Positions 1-12,500 of a stretch of DNA of 64,000 nt are shown in pieces. A model generated the notes under the pieces. The model was not told where the DNA came from, did not search any database, and saw only the letters and a list, made by a program, of their open reading frames with translations. Within the stretch, counting starts at the first letter, position 1; every line of letters starts with the position of its first letter. A program made the translations under genes and the position numbers. The stretch is from Toxotes chatareus. Lineage: Eukaryota > Chordata > Actinopteri > Toxotidae. The DNA is taken from NCBI GenBank assembly GCA_016801885.1, contig CM028884.1, positions 6,902,501 through 6,966,500 of the forward strand, given 5' to 3'.

Positions 1-349
1 GACGTAAGAACAAGCCTTATCCACTGTGACCCCAAAGCTATTTTTTTATTTTTCTTTTTATAGAACTACAGGAAATTCTAACTATGCCACTGCTTCAAAT
101 TGAGTGGGAGGGTAATTCATCACATGGGCTATGCCCTTGTTGACCCAGTGGAGAGCTCGTTACTGTCTTTTCCTGTCTGGTCAGCAGGTCTTCAGGCCTT
201 TAAGCACGACATGCATACAAGTATTGTGTTTTAATGTTCCAGTCCTTTGGTGAATTTGATTTCTTTTCTTTTTTTACACATATTAACTAACTGCTATATG
301 AAGGCACCTCACTTTTACATTCCCTGACTACTGTTGCATTAACTGGTTG

Positions 350-371
350 TTTTTTTTTTTTTTTTTTTTTA
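350..371. repeat. Poly(T) tract
   Basis: Uninterrupted T run of about 22 nt, followed by an (ATT)n stretch near 420-437. Confidence 0.85.
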
Positions 372-2429
372 AGTTTTATTCCGAACTGACATGGCCACCA
401 CTTGGGGAAAATATGAAAATATTATTATTATTATTATTTTTGTTATAAATACAAAGAATATGTTTTTCAAAATTAAGCAGAGCACTGAATTGAAATATGT
501 GTAGTTTTGCAAGTGAAACCAGTTAATTTCTTTGTCTGTAAAATGATAATTATTTTTTCAGCAAGTGCTGCTATCTGAGAAACCTTAAAACAAGTACAGA
601 AGATAATCCAGGGCCGGGATTATTTTCTGCTGGTTCCATGTGTTCTGCACTGTATCTGAGAATACAAAGAACACATTACACGTTGACATTGAGCAAACTG
701 CTACATACCAAGAACGACTCTCTCATCCACTGCCTACAGAAAAATTGTCTTACAACATTAGATAGAGTAATACCTACAGTTAACAAATGTTACACATCTA
801 TATATGGCACAAAATGTGAGCAGATGAGTTACATAAGTGCTTTGATAGAATCACTGATATTTGATTAGACTGGACTTCACAGTCTCTGTACTTGGACACA
901 AGTTTTGTTCCAGAAACCAATATCTGCTGCTTAAAAAAAAAGTCTGCTACAAAAGATTGTAGGTAAGTATATTACCAACAAAGTATATAATGGATTCCCG
1001 TACAAGCCATTTGTTTGTGGTTAGATATGTACATGTCAAAACTGTCTTTTTTTTTAATTGATATGCTTTAAAAACAATTTGCCATGCACAGACGTAATTC
1101 AAAAACAGGTTACTTTTTTTTTTTGGCCAAAATTGATATGTAGCATTTTGCATTAAAACTCTATCTAGGATCTGATGTAACTCTTAAAAAAGATGTGTCA
1201 TCTTTGATACATCAGTACTTGTGGGTGGCAGATCAGAGTTGCATTATTATATTTATTTATTCTTTTTTAAATATTTGTGGGGAACACTAAAAAATAGGTT
1301 AAAAACAGTAAATTAGATTTGCATCAGACTTGGTAAATATTTACCTCTGTTAGCTGTTAGGCTTTTGAGATGTAAAACTATTTACACACGTCAGTTCATA
1401 TTCCTTTCTGTTTGTGTTATTATGTGTCTGTTTTTGTTTCTTTCACAATAGACACACTGATGTGCTGAAAATGGCTTTCTTTAATATATGATTTTTTTTT
1501 TTCACTTAAAGTATCTGTTCACTCATGTTACAGTCCTGGTCATATTTTACTATTAGTTACTGTTGTTTTGAAACTGTGCATTAACAAGAAATGTTCAATA
1601 TCAGAGCAAGTGACAGCGATCACTTTCTCAGGAGAACCGTTTTGTGTTTGTGTGTGCAACTAGAAAGTTATTTGCCTTTCACGTACATAAAATAAACAGT
1701 TTGAAAATTGCACAACTGTTTAAGTGCATAGAGGTTTTAAGTCAGGATAAATGTGTGGCCACTGTTTCACTTTACTAGTAGACCACACTATTTCTTATGC
1801 TTTGATATTGGTTGTTACAAGGTGAAACTCACAGTCATATAAATAAATACTGTAGCAGACCACTTGACCACCAGAAAGAGGCTAAGGACTGGAAAGAGTA
1901 TAACATTTTGAGCTAGCAAAAGAAGGAACCTTGATTTTTACTCTACACAGCTGGGATCAGTTCACAAATTCAAAAGTGGATTTTGTTAAAACCTTTGCAA
2001 TGAAAGCACTAGGTGTTGAAAACATCCCATGGTTAATATGAGCAATGTACACTATCTCCTCCCAGCACTCCATGGTTGTAATGTGGGCGATTTAGGAATA
2101 AAAGCTGATTCTAGTCTTACACTAAGTGTGAGCCATTCGATACAGTTGTCAGCTAAATGCTTTAAATGTAACAGCAGAATTTAAAGTGTATGGCCCTGGA
2201 TCTGCATGATGTTTTTATGTACATAAGTATTGCACTTAACACCAGTGGTCAGTAGCAAGTACACTTGACTCAACTGTACTATGCAACTATTGGGACAATC
2301 TGCTTGTTATACAAAAATATGACAATATAGTGTTATTGAGTGCTAAATGCAATAACTCAAGTGTAATTTTATGATGGTAAACACTAATCTTTTTTATTTG
2401 ATTGTACTGTGTATTGGTTTACATTATCA

Positions 2430-2435
2430 AATAAA
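2430..2435 (+). terminator. Candidate poly(A) signal AATAAA of the upstream gene
   Basis: A canonical hexamer followed about 20 nt later by a GT-rich region (CATGTGTCTGATTGTT), the usual layout of a vertebrate cleavage and polyadenylation site. It is the last of several such hexamers before the CpG-rich arid3b promoter. Confidence 0.4.
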
Positions 2436-3449
2436 ACTCAGTTATCTATGCTTTCATGTGTCTGATTGTTATGATAACTATTAAGAATCATCTTAATCAG
2501 AATCTGTAATGCCCGTGCACAGAGGTCGTATGTGAATGCAGCTTCTCCATCACGGTAAATGAGTTGTGTACGTGTAGGTAATAAAGACAAAAAGCCACAG
2601 TAACCATATGAAGCATGTTCTTGAAGATGATGGTACCTCAAGGGGGCAGCATGGAGCTATGCTGCATTCTCAACTCAATGCATTTCACTGATGAGCACCT
2701 TCCGATGAGGTTTTTGTTTTATTTCAACATTGCATCATAATCACTTTCATGTTGTGTAGCCTTCAGAGAAAAACGTGATACTGTAAGTATTTGGAAAACT
2801 TGGTGAGAAACTAGTCCCCATTGGTAAAAAGACACATGTCCAACCATTTCCTCTAATAATAAATACACTTTACTGGGCAGCATCCAAATGTATCTTTATA
2901 GATTAATAGATTTCACTGATTACATTTATTTGGCGCTATGTAAGTGGTTCACTGTTAGAAAGCTTTGAAAATTTTATTGACTTTTCCTTTAAGCTTTATA
3001 TTGAGTTTACGTGGCGCAGAAGGCTCAAAGTGTCTACATTTACTAAATACCCCATTATACAAATGAAAAAAATGTATATGAATGAAGAAATGATTAAATT
3101 ACAGGTAAAACTACTCAGAAGTGTGATGAAACTGGAAAGGCTCTGAGACTTGTTGCTGTCGCTGGGCGGGCCTAACGCTGTTGTGCGCCATGCGGGGGGT
3201 GTCAATTGAAGGGAAGGGAAAAAAAAAAAAACACTGAAGGGAGTTACCTCGGCGCTTTCCGAGATATGAGATCGGGCCATTTTCCTGCCGGTCCCCTTTT
3301 CTATTAAAGAAGAAAATCACGAAAATCGCCGGGGGAAGAGAGAGAGAAACACAGCCACACTTGGAGAGGTCGCACAGAAGACAGCAAATAGCGCCTTTCT
3401 GCTCGCGGATCAGTCGGAATCTGCGGTGCATGCACAGCGTTTCTCCCCC

Positions 3450-3472
3450 CGTGCGCGCGCGCGTGTGTGTGT
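3450..3472. repeat. Alternating (CG)n(TG)n tract in the first exon
   Basis: Twenty-three nucleotides of strictly alternating pyrimidine and purine, first CG then TG steps, inside the predicted 5' UTR or promoter of arid3b. Confidence 0.85.
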
Positions 3473-3536
3473 TTACAAGTGTTTGAACGAGTGTCAGAAA
3501 CTAGGGAAGAAGGAGGATAAAACCAAGGAAGGAGGG

Positions 3537-3572
3537 ATGGTGGACAATTCAAGCAGTAGTAAGGCACAAATG
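3537..3572 (+). CDS. arid3b: arid3b coding exon 1 (possible start)
   Basis: ATG at 3537 lies in good start context (G at -3, G at +4). It reads MVDNSSSSKAQM to the donor GTGAGT at 3573, in phase 0 with the next exon. No upstream in-frame stop was seen nearby. If this ATG is not used, the exon is 5' UTR and translation starts at 4968 or 5019. Confidence 0.55.
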
Positions 3573-6500
3573 GTGAGTCGCGCTCCTGCTTAGCGTGCCA
3601 TCGCGTTTCTCTGATCTGTAACGAGCTAAAAAAAAAAAACCCCAAAAAACCGATAGAGTTTTATTTACGGAGAGGAGGTAGCCAGCGGGACGATACGTTT
3701 TCTAAAGGAAAAAAGAGGGGAAAAAACTTTCAGAGCTAATTTCACCTTATGGTAGGTTACTTTTTAAGTTCCGTTTCTAATTTTACAACAACGCAGTAAT
3801 GCAAATCTATTTAAAAAAAAACAAAAAAAACCCGCAGCATTCATAGGCTGTTTTTGCTTGTTTATACGGGAACTTATCCTAAATGCTATTACGCACAAGC
3901 TACGTTTTAAACGCATTTTGAGGATGTGGCAGCCAGCCAAATGCGGAAAAGGTGTAATTTATTTATTTATTTATTTATTTATTTTTTTAGCTTTTTCACT
4001 TCGGGTGGTTGTTTGTCTTATTAAGTTGTCTGGAGGCCAGCTTAACCTCCTTTTCATTTACACTGAAGTTTCCGCTGAAGGCTATTTAGAAGCAGTTTAT
4101 CTCTCTGTCGGGTTGACTAGTTTGAACACTGGCTCTATGAATGACCATTTTATAAAAGGGACAGTAGTTGAGGCCAGTTATTCACCTCGTGCTTTGATGA
4201 AGGCGTTTAAACGTGTAACAGGCTTTTGTTATGAGAAATCACTATACTTGTGATATAAGAACTTACAATGATACTTAAAGTGAATTACCGACGTTTTCAT
4301 TTTGTCTCACTTATGGCGGTGCTGTTTTCTGTGTAACATTAGTTAGTGTTTTGTTTGTTTGTTTTTAAGCACTGTATGTGTAAACTATCTAAGACCCTAA
4401 ACGTGTTTTTCAGGATCGCTTTTTTTTTTTTTTTTTTTTTTTTTAAGCAGAGGTTCAGACGTTTGGTATGGCTCTATGGCTACTTTGTGATGTGCCTGTT
4501 TACATTAGTCACACACAGTGTTAATTAACTTTCCTGCTTCATTGTTTCTGCTTTTACACATTCTCAAGCCTTTGAGTTTAGATGTAAACGTTGAAAGCCA
4601 AAGCTACCAGGGACTATTCTCATTTTCTCTGTTTATATTAGCAAAAGTTCAGATTTTTTGCTGTGATGCTCTAGATTTTCGAACTTATCAGTCAGTTGCA
4701 CACAGCTAAGACCTCCTGGTTCAAATGTTGATGTTAGTGAAAGAGCTCAAAGAGTTACAACTTAGCATTGTTTTACTACTTGAACTTGAGTTATCAGTGT
4801 TTGTGTGTGCGAGTTTATATTTTAATCTGACTAGATTTTTTTTTGTGAGTGGGCAGGTGTCAATGCATGTGCCTTACACGTGTCTCATTTCATCCTTTAC
4901 AGTGAGATAAAGAGATAATTAGATTTCAGTATATCCATGACTCCTTCTCTTCCTCCCACAGCCCAGCATGTCTCAGGAACCTAGTGTGGCTTTTCCTCAG
5001 AGCACCTCTACAGGAGGGATGAAGCTGGAGGCAGTCATGGAGCAGCTCCAACGCCAACAGCAGGCCCGACTGGAAATGGAACGCAAGGAGAGGAAGCTGC
5101 GAGAGGCCCACATCATGTATGCTCAGCAGGTTGCTGCCCAGCAGGCTATCCTGGCAGCTGCCCGGGCTTCTGGGGCAAGTTTCATGGGCAAAAGCCTGGC
5201 TGGAGTTGTCCCTGGTGGCGGATTGCCTCCCCGCGTTTCCAATCAGAGCAGCGTGGACTCGGAAAGAGAGGATGACGAGGACAGAGGCCGGGATTCAGGG
5301 GATGAGGATGATGACAATGAGATGATGGAGGGAGATGAGGGCAGTGATGAGGATGAGGGAAGTGCCAGTGGTCTGGAGTTTCTCCGCAAGCAGACCCTCG
5401 CTTTGCAGCAGAGCGCCTCCCGCATCCCGGCCCGTCCATTTGGCAGTTACTCAGCTTCGGCCCCCCACAGGGCTGCGTCGCCACCTATCAGAGTGAAACA
5501 GGAGCCTGACGAGGGCCTGTCTCCTGCGGGGCCTCACTCCGCTACCTCTCCTAACGGACAGGCGGACTGGGGCTTTGAAGATCACTTCAGACAGGTTAGT
5601 TCCTTGTCACTCCGTTTCCTTCCTATTATCAGTTTGTGTTCTGGTCTTTTCCCAGTTACAACTTGAAAACACTGCTCTTCAAACCCCATCTGGCTCCTTT
5701 ATTCCATCTACAATGTTTTTTTTTGTACATTTTCATTCAAGATTTTCCTCTGACAGTCCCACCCTATCTTATAAATTGTCTTTCTTTTAGTGAGCTTACA
5801 CAGACACACAATACTATTGTTCACTGTGACTTAAAGGACCTGCAAAAGACCTGCCAGTGTTCACCACTCTCGCTTTGAGTGTTTTGTTAGATTTCTCAAT
5901 CCAGCCTCCTGCTGTGAGCAACCGCTTAATCTTGACTGTGGGACAAACCTCTCCAGCAGTATCTTTGTGAGACACTTCAAATCTCTGTGGAGGGTTGACC
6001 GTCGATTGGCTTTTGTGGCTAAAAATCCTCCTAAGTGAGTCCTGGCAGAGAGCCAGGCTGAGGCGCAATGTGTTCACACTCACTAGCACTCTCCCTCTGT
6101 GCTACATTCTGTGTGTGTATGTGTGTGTGTGCGTGTCTCTCATTCTCTGTCCCTCTTGGCGCTTTGCTCAGGCTCTGGTTTGGCTCTGATCCAGGTAGCG
6201 GAGTCAGCCGGGGCAGGGCTGCTGCTGTGAGGCTGTGGGTGGTTGGCCGGGTCAGCATGAGTATTTTGGATGGGTGGGAAGATTGGATGTAGTATACAGT
6301 AGCAACCTGACACACCCCCAGCTTCCCACCCCAAGAGTTTCGGCTGTGTGCCAAGTGCACTTTCTCTTGAAGGTAAATATTGCCTCAGCACAGTGTTGCA
6401 GAGCATGGGAATGCCAACTGGGAACCAAGCCGAGCTACATGTGGTTTAGCATCACAGCCTGGGACGTAGCAAGTTAAAGAGAGCTCAGTAGGCTGTGGAT

Positions 6501-9500
6501 GATATAAAAAGCCTTAGTTGCACAAGAGTGGGTAGTGTCAGAGGATATATCTGCGCTTGATCAGTGGGCTGAGGGTGCAGGACTATCATGTGTCTGGATT
6601 TTATTACTGTCTATTTAAAGGCAAATGTCTTTGAATGGTGCTTCTCTAGGCCACATTTCCAAATTTAGCTTTGGAGCCTGGACATTTGGTAATGACACTC
6701 AGGACAGAGATGCTGGGGGCAGTAGTATAAAGGCAGAAGAATGAGCGGTAGTAGTTTTATGTTTATTATCATTGTATATCAGCTAGAGCCACTGCCCTCA
6801 CATGGGTGTGCTGGAGATGATTAACAACATTTCTCTACAGGTTATGAAAATGATGTGAAATGGAGTTTCGCTGCATTGTTTATGCTGTTTATTGTTTCCA
6901 GAGGCGTCAGAAAGAGTGGAGTGGTATTATTCTGCGAGGTGGCCAGGCTTTTGTGTGAACAGAAGATCACAGCAGCAAAGTTGTAGCTGACCAGTGCCCT
7001 ATCTGTGGTCTGGCGTCTTTTATTAGGAGAGGCGGGCTGGGCCTGGGGGTTGGGGGAGGCATTATGGGATGAGAATTGGTCTGGCCCTTTTTTGTTTCCT
7101 CTCTTTTATCTTTCCTGTCATTATGTCAGCTCTGCAGTATTTAATGACTGCTCATCTCTTCAGGCAGTTTCAGGTTGCACTGCTGTAGGGGGAGGGGGAC
7201 AGTGGAGGTAGGAGTACTTTTTTTTTTTTTTTTTTTTTTGATGTCATTGTCTTCGAGAGGCCAGAGACAAGCCTGACAGATGCCACAAATACTGACCACC
7301 CCATAATAATGGGGGAAGCACATTTATTACGTTCTAAAAGCAGTGACAGAGGGGAGATGAGATGGCTAGCTAGAGAGACAAATGTACGGCTGACCATTTA
7401 CATTCAGATTTACATTTCATGTAGCCAGTCACACTGGGTGGAGGCTTTTATCCAAAGCACCCGGTGGGTCTTTATGACCAATCTGACAGAGAAACTGCCC
7501 TGCTGTTGAGTCATAATGGACCATACTTGAAGAGTTTGGCTCCTGATTTTCTTCAGAGCAGCTTACAGACACAGTAATAATTTCCATTTTCTAGATCACC
7601 AGTGTCTCAAACAAATAAAAGTGACTACTGTGATGATTCATAGTTGTTAGACAATGTGTAGAACGTGCGTAACGTGTTGTCCACCTAACAGTGAAAAGTC
7701 AGTGTGTTCCTTAGTAGTAAGGATGTAATATATAGATGTATGCAACTTGCCTTACATGGCAGCAGCACTTCACTGACAACCATTTGATTAGTCCATCTTG
7801 TCGTCCTATACTCCCGAGTGTTTTGAGTGCATATGAGTGGTGAGTGCCTATACAGGTCAGATAGGGGGTGGAGAGACATGGGTAGCCAGTGTTTTCGTGT
7901 CAGTGATGTATGTGTGGTGACCTCAGCCCTGTCCTAAACAGCAGAGTAAATAATTGTCAAACAAGGGGATGGACAAAGCCGTCGCGTGGAGAGAGAGAGC
8001 TGGGGTGGGCAACTGGCCGGCCTCAGCTCTCTGGCCTCCACCGCAGTGGGACAGAGGCTGCATGACCCCTGTAATCTCCCCACCCCCCACCCCCCTGCTC
8101 ACATACAGACACATGTCTATAGACCCCGACTCTCCTTGTGATAATCCCTCTGTGATTAATAGAGTTTTAATCATGCCTGCAGAACACTGATTGTGTCTTA
8201 TGTCTTAATATACTGGTTGTGATGGCATCAGTTGGACTGGCTGGATGTTGTAACTGCGGGAGATTCTGTGATATGTTACAGGTGCTGTGTGAATACGGTG
8301 GGTTTAGTTAACAAGTTTTACGTTCATGAGCTGTTTGTGCGACTCTGCCTTTTGACAAATGAGACAAAATGGCGGTGGCGAGCAGAAAATGTCTACATTT
8401 GCATTGCTGTGATCACAAAGGGAGAGTGATGACATAGATGCTGACAGGCGTACCTCTCTCATCACATAACAAGGCTGAATAGTAAGTTTTAGAAAGGCTT
8501 GTCAGGTGTGCAGGCAGGCATTGAATTGACAGATTGGTGGCCACAGTTTAATTGTTGTTGTTTAATTGGGACTTTGGTGCTTTTGTGTAATGATATCCCA
8601 TGATTCAAGGAAAAAAAATATTTAAACAGTACTTAACATTACACAATATGGCTCTCTCTTTCATTGTGTCTCATGGAGTAACAGCCAAGAAAGTTAGGCT
8701 GGTAAATGTAGATTCAGTCTCAATTACAGTAGGCTGAATAATTACCTCCTGCAGCCTGATTAGATTTATAGTTTCTCATTTGGGTCAGATCAGACATGTT
8801 TTTGAATTGGGCGATTCTGCAGACCAGGAGAGGCTGGAAAACGTAATTAATTATTTCTTTATTTCATACTAAGTAAAGCGGTGCAGCAGGAGAGCTTGTG
8901 TACCAAGGCAGGACAGAAGAAGGCAGAACAGGTCTTGGGTGAGGGATACATTTCACGCAGGGAAAGAGGTGACCAAGCAGACCACAGTGTTCCAAATCTG
9001 GTTTCTGGCGATAACTGGGCATCAGTTACTGTTGAGCCCTGCCATTGCTTGCCACCCTTGAGTCTGCTTCGGCTGCTCAGGGACAGAAGCCTGTATGTTG
9101 AGCCAGCGCTGTTGCATAATTTAACTGTCGCCCCAGCAACACACCAGCCAGGAAGTGGGGAGCTGCACGGCTGCAGCGGAGAGATCGATAAGGATTGTGT
9201 GTGAGCTTTTAGAGGCAGGAATGTTTGGCCTCATTTATGGTTCATTTATGATAAATGAAGAGAACATTGTATTCAGCAGATGGGCTCAAGTTTTCATTTT
9301 GTCAATGGAATGTGGAACAAATCTAACTGGTGCATCAGACCATTGCTGCAGTGTTGTTGAGAAGGCTGCTTGATGTGTGAGAAACGTACAACAGTATCAC
9401 CATGTGTCTTAGCAGAGTCGTGGTGGGAGTCAGGAGGCTTTACCTGCTGTGCATCCTGTATACGCCAACCTGACCTGGTTTCTGCTTTCTGCTTTCGTGT

Positions 9501-12500
9501 TATGTTGGTGTCTCACATGCCATAACTGTCAGTGGGTTTTAAATGGTGTACTTAGTCTTATTCTGTTTACTGGACTTCCTGTTATGCTGATGTAATAAGG
9601 CTGGAATTACCATCTGACCCCTGTTTGTACAAACCGCCTGCAAATGGAGGTCATTCAGATGGGAAATAATGAGGATGGCTGAGGTGCATTAAAACATGCT
9701 GCAGTGCTGTAATGTGCAAGACCTGTATTGTCTCTGCCACGCTCAAACTGATGAGCTACACAGGGAATTAAAGGACCCACACAAACTGGTATCTGTGCAG
9801 TAAGACAGTTTATCGGTTATTAATTCCTCACCAGGTTGTTTCTCATCTGGGTGATTTCATTACTGCAAAATTATATTACTAATGCCTTTTGAGATGAACG
9901 GCCTGGACACTAAATGGTTAACATCATTCCTAAATTTACCTCCTTAGCTACAACGCTGATCTCGATTCAGATTAGGCTGTGCCACCTGTGTCTGGTTATT
10001 GTTGTATTTTTTTTTTTTATTTACTCAGAACATTTTACACACCACACAAAATAAAATAGTATGCAACTCATGTACTATTGGTTTCATGCTAAGGTTTTGA
10101 ACAAACTAGAAATATACTGTGATAGTGCACTATAAGTCTCACATCTGAAAAAAACAGAAAAAAATGAGAGATAAAAGCACTTCATGTGAGGTGTAGTGTT
10201 TACGTATTCATTTAAATGGCACAGTCCTCTGTGATTTTTTTTTTTTCTTTTTCAGTTTATGTTTATACTTAAGTGCCGTGTGAACCTTGCTTTACCTCGT
10301 CAGCTGCAGACCTCGGCTGGTTGGTTAGGATGAAGGCGACTGGGCTTTTAGCTCTGAATTGCCCTTTTTAATGGCATTTTTCTGATTGATGCTACTCCGT
10401 ACTTAATGCAGCCTGGCTATTATGGGTATGGTTGAATTTCTGTCAGGATGGAAACAAATAAGGGCCTACAACTGCACAATTAGTGATGCGTAATTATATT
10501 TTGCGCTTCCATTTTCCAGCAGAGTTGGTGTATAGGCAATATGGGAGCATGTAACTTAATTAAAAATGTCTGTTGTATTTAAAAATAGTCTCATGAAATT
10601 TCAGTCAGAAGAGGAAGTAATACAATTTTGTTCTTGAAATCATAAAATTCATTATTATAATATTCCTCCTGATTGCATAGCCTGTGGGCTGTTTATGTAG
10701 CTGGTGATAATTTTAGCACTCACCAACTATTAATCTGTTCAGAAATGCCTTTGGTTTAAAAAAAAAAAAAGTGGATGAACGCGAAATCCCGTGTCACATT
10801 GTAATGTGGCAAAACAGTAATTTCTGATGCCAATTTGTCATGTGCACTGTTGGCTTAAGTAACCTCAATTTGCTCAGCTGAGATTTTAGCAGTTTTCAGT
10901 AGTTTTTGGTATATTGACAACTTACAAATTACACAACTCTAAAAATATGAGTGTATGTGGGAAAATTTTCACATGCAAACAGTTTCAGATTTATCTAGGG
11001 TATAATCACCCTGGTATAGAACAAACTTCATTTTGTTCTGACCTGCTCCTAACAGTCAAGTGTGGAAGATTTAGCCTGCCCAGAAATAGAGGTATTGAAT
11101 TTAGTAGGGAGATGAAGGGGGAGGGAGAAGGAGGAGGAGATGCTGTGGAAGAGGGGTTAGTGGTCTGGCTCAACACACTACACTGCCCCACCCAGAGGAA
11201 ACATTCCAGACGGAATTAAAGAGTTAACTCTTCAAACAGTGAACATTCCCACCGGGGGCTCCCAGCAAGAGACAGGGGGTTTGATGAGGGGGGGGTTGTC
11301 CGTGTTGTATTTGGGACCCTGGTTGGTGATCTTTCAATTCATTTCACCCAGTGTCACAAGGGCTGTAAAAGAAAAAAGCCAAAGGGCCTGAATGGGAGGA
11401 GCTGGATGGGATGGCCCGCTGGTGCAGGCAGAGACTTTTTTTTTTATTTGTCTGAGTCCCAAAGGGCACATCTGCTGCTGGCAGATGGGAGGAGGCTTCT
11501 CGTGGTGGGCCCAGTCTCTTCACCTCTGCCACATCATGGCCTGGTCAAACACAGTGCTAATTGGCTGTGTCTAGTCTGTCGTGATGATTCTGACATCCAC
11601 ACACAAGACTTCTAGATTTAGATTGTTAGACTATTCACTCATGGATTCATGATCATGCATCCTTGATGTGGATCCCACCGTGTTCTCCATCAAAGAGAGG
11701 AAAGGTTTACACTAATAGTTACATTTTCACTCTGCACTGGTAATGTGGGTGAAATATAAACCACTCAAGTATCCTAGATGGAGAATACTTGGGTTAAACT
11801 GCTTTGAAATGGAGCTCTGTGGTCCCGTGGTTTGAAAACATTTAACAACATGTGTTTCAAAGCATTTGTACCACATCACATAAGAGCTGTGTGTTTTCAA
11901 CCAAATGCAGTTTTTATGGCATCTTGTCTGTTCAAGTGGATGTTATTTATCCACCAGATATCAAATTAAAAATGTCACTGGTCTGAATTTTGTTAATTTA
12001 GAAATGGAAATTATGATTCTGTCGTAGCTGGGCCTTTCCCTGTTCCATGTGTTTTTTACTTTCTTCAGAGAGATAGAAAATGCAGCTGTAGTGACTCTGA
12101 AATGGTTTTATCATTTATATACCCTAGTGATTTGCATTATGGACTTGCAAAGTTGTGCCCCTTTAAGCCTGAGTGCTCCACACTCCTGTTCACATAACAC
12201 TTTACATGCACGAGGCCCCCTATTTACAGAAATGTCTTCACGAGAGGAAGAAGTACGTTGCACTCCTTTCAGCAGATCCATTTCATTTTGTCTTGTTGCC
12301 AGGAATACAAGGCCTTCTTGCCCTTGTGTGAGAGGTGTCTGCCTTGCAGCTGAAGTAATCGCTCCTGCAACATTATGCAAATAACCTTTTGGATGACCCC
12401 TCATGCGCATTGTCACTGTGGGCTACAGTACTCCTCTCCGTTTAATTGAATTGAAAGGCAAAAGTTCTCACATTTAAATGCAAATGGTGCATGCCCATTA

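Larger units (their letters stand above)
1..2450 (+). other. Probable terminal exon and 3' UTR of an unidentified upstream gene
   Basis: AT-rich DNA with no long open frame. A pyrimidine tract (about 41-60) followed by TAG at 61-63 looks like a splice acceptor. If the exon starts at 64, one frame reads twelve codons (65-100) to a TGA at 101-103, which could be the last residues of a protein. Plus-strand AATAAA motifs occur near 1691, 1844, 2098 and 2430. The one at 2430-2435 is followed by a GT-rich stretch and is the best cleavage candidate. This is inference from signals only; I cannot name the gene. The stretch 2450-3100 shows nothing I can identify. Confidence 0.3.
3130..3572 (+). promoter_or_regulatory. 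arid3b: arid3b CpG-rich promoter region and first exon
   Basis: After 3 kb of AT-rich DNA, base composition changes sharply to a GC- and CpG-rich patch. It contains GGGCGGGCC near 3166 and a (CG)n(TG)n run at 3450-3472. It ends in a clear splice donor, ATG|GTGAGT, at 3573. The layout is that of a vertebrate CpG-island promoter with a short first exon. I see no convincing TATA box. The exact transcription start cannot be read from sequence. Confidence 0.6.
3573..4961 (+). other. arid3b intron 1
   Basis: Non-coding. It holds a (TTTA)n repeat at about 3957-3983 and a 25-nt T run at 4420-4444. Open frames here are short and repeat-driven. The acceptor is CTTCCTCCCACAG, ending at 4961. Confidence 0.75.

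Noticed and set aside
2996..3645. Overlapping minus-strand open frames at the arid3b promoter
   Set aside because: These are low-complexity Phe/Ser/Pro-rich translations of a GC-rich and homopolymer-rich region, with no family signature or splice logic.
4150..4157. TATAAAAG in intron 1 as an alternative promoter
   Set aside because: An isolated motif in AT-rich DNA without a CpG patch or a following exon. The same motif recurs near 22049 with no gene.
5182..5484. Minus-strand frames opposite arid3b exon 2
   Set aside because: They are shadows of the acidic coding tract on the plus strand (poly-Ser and His translations).
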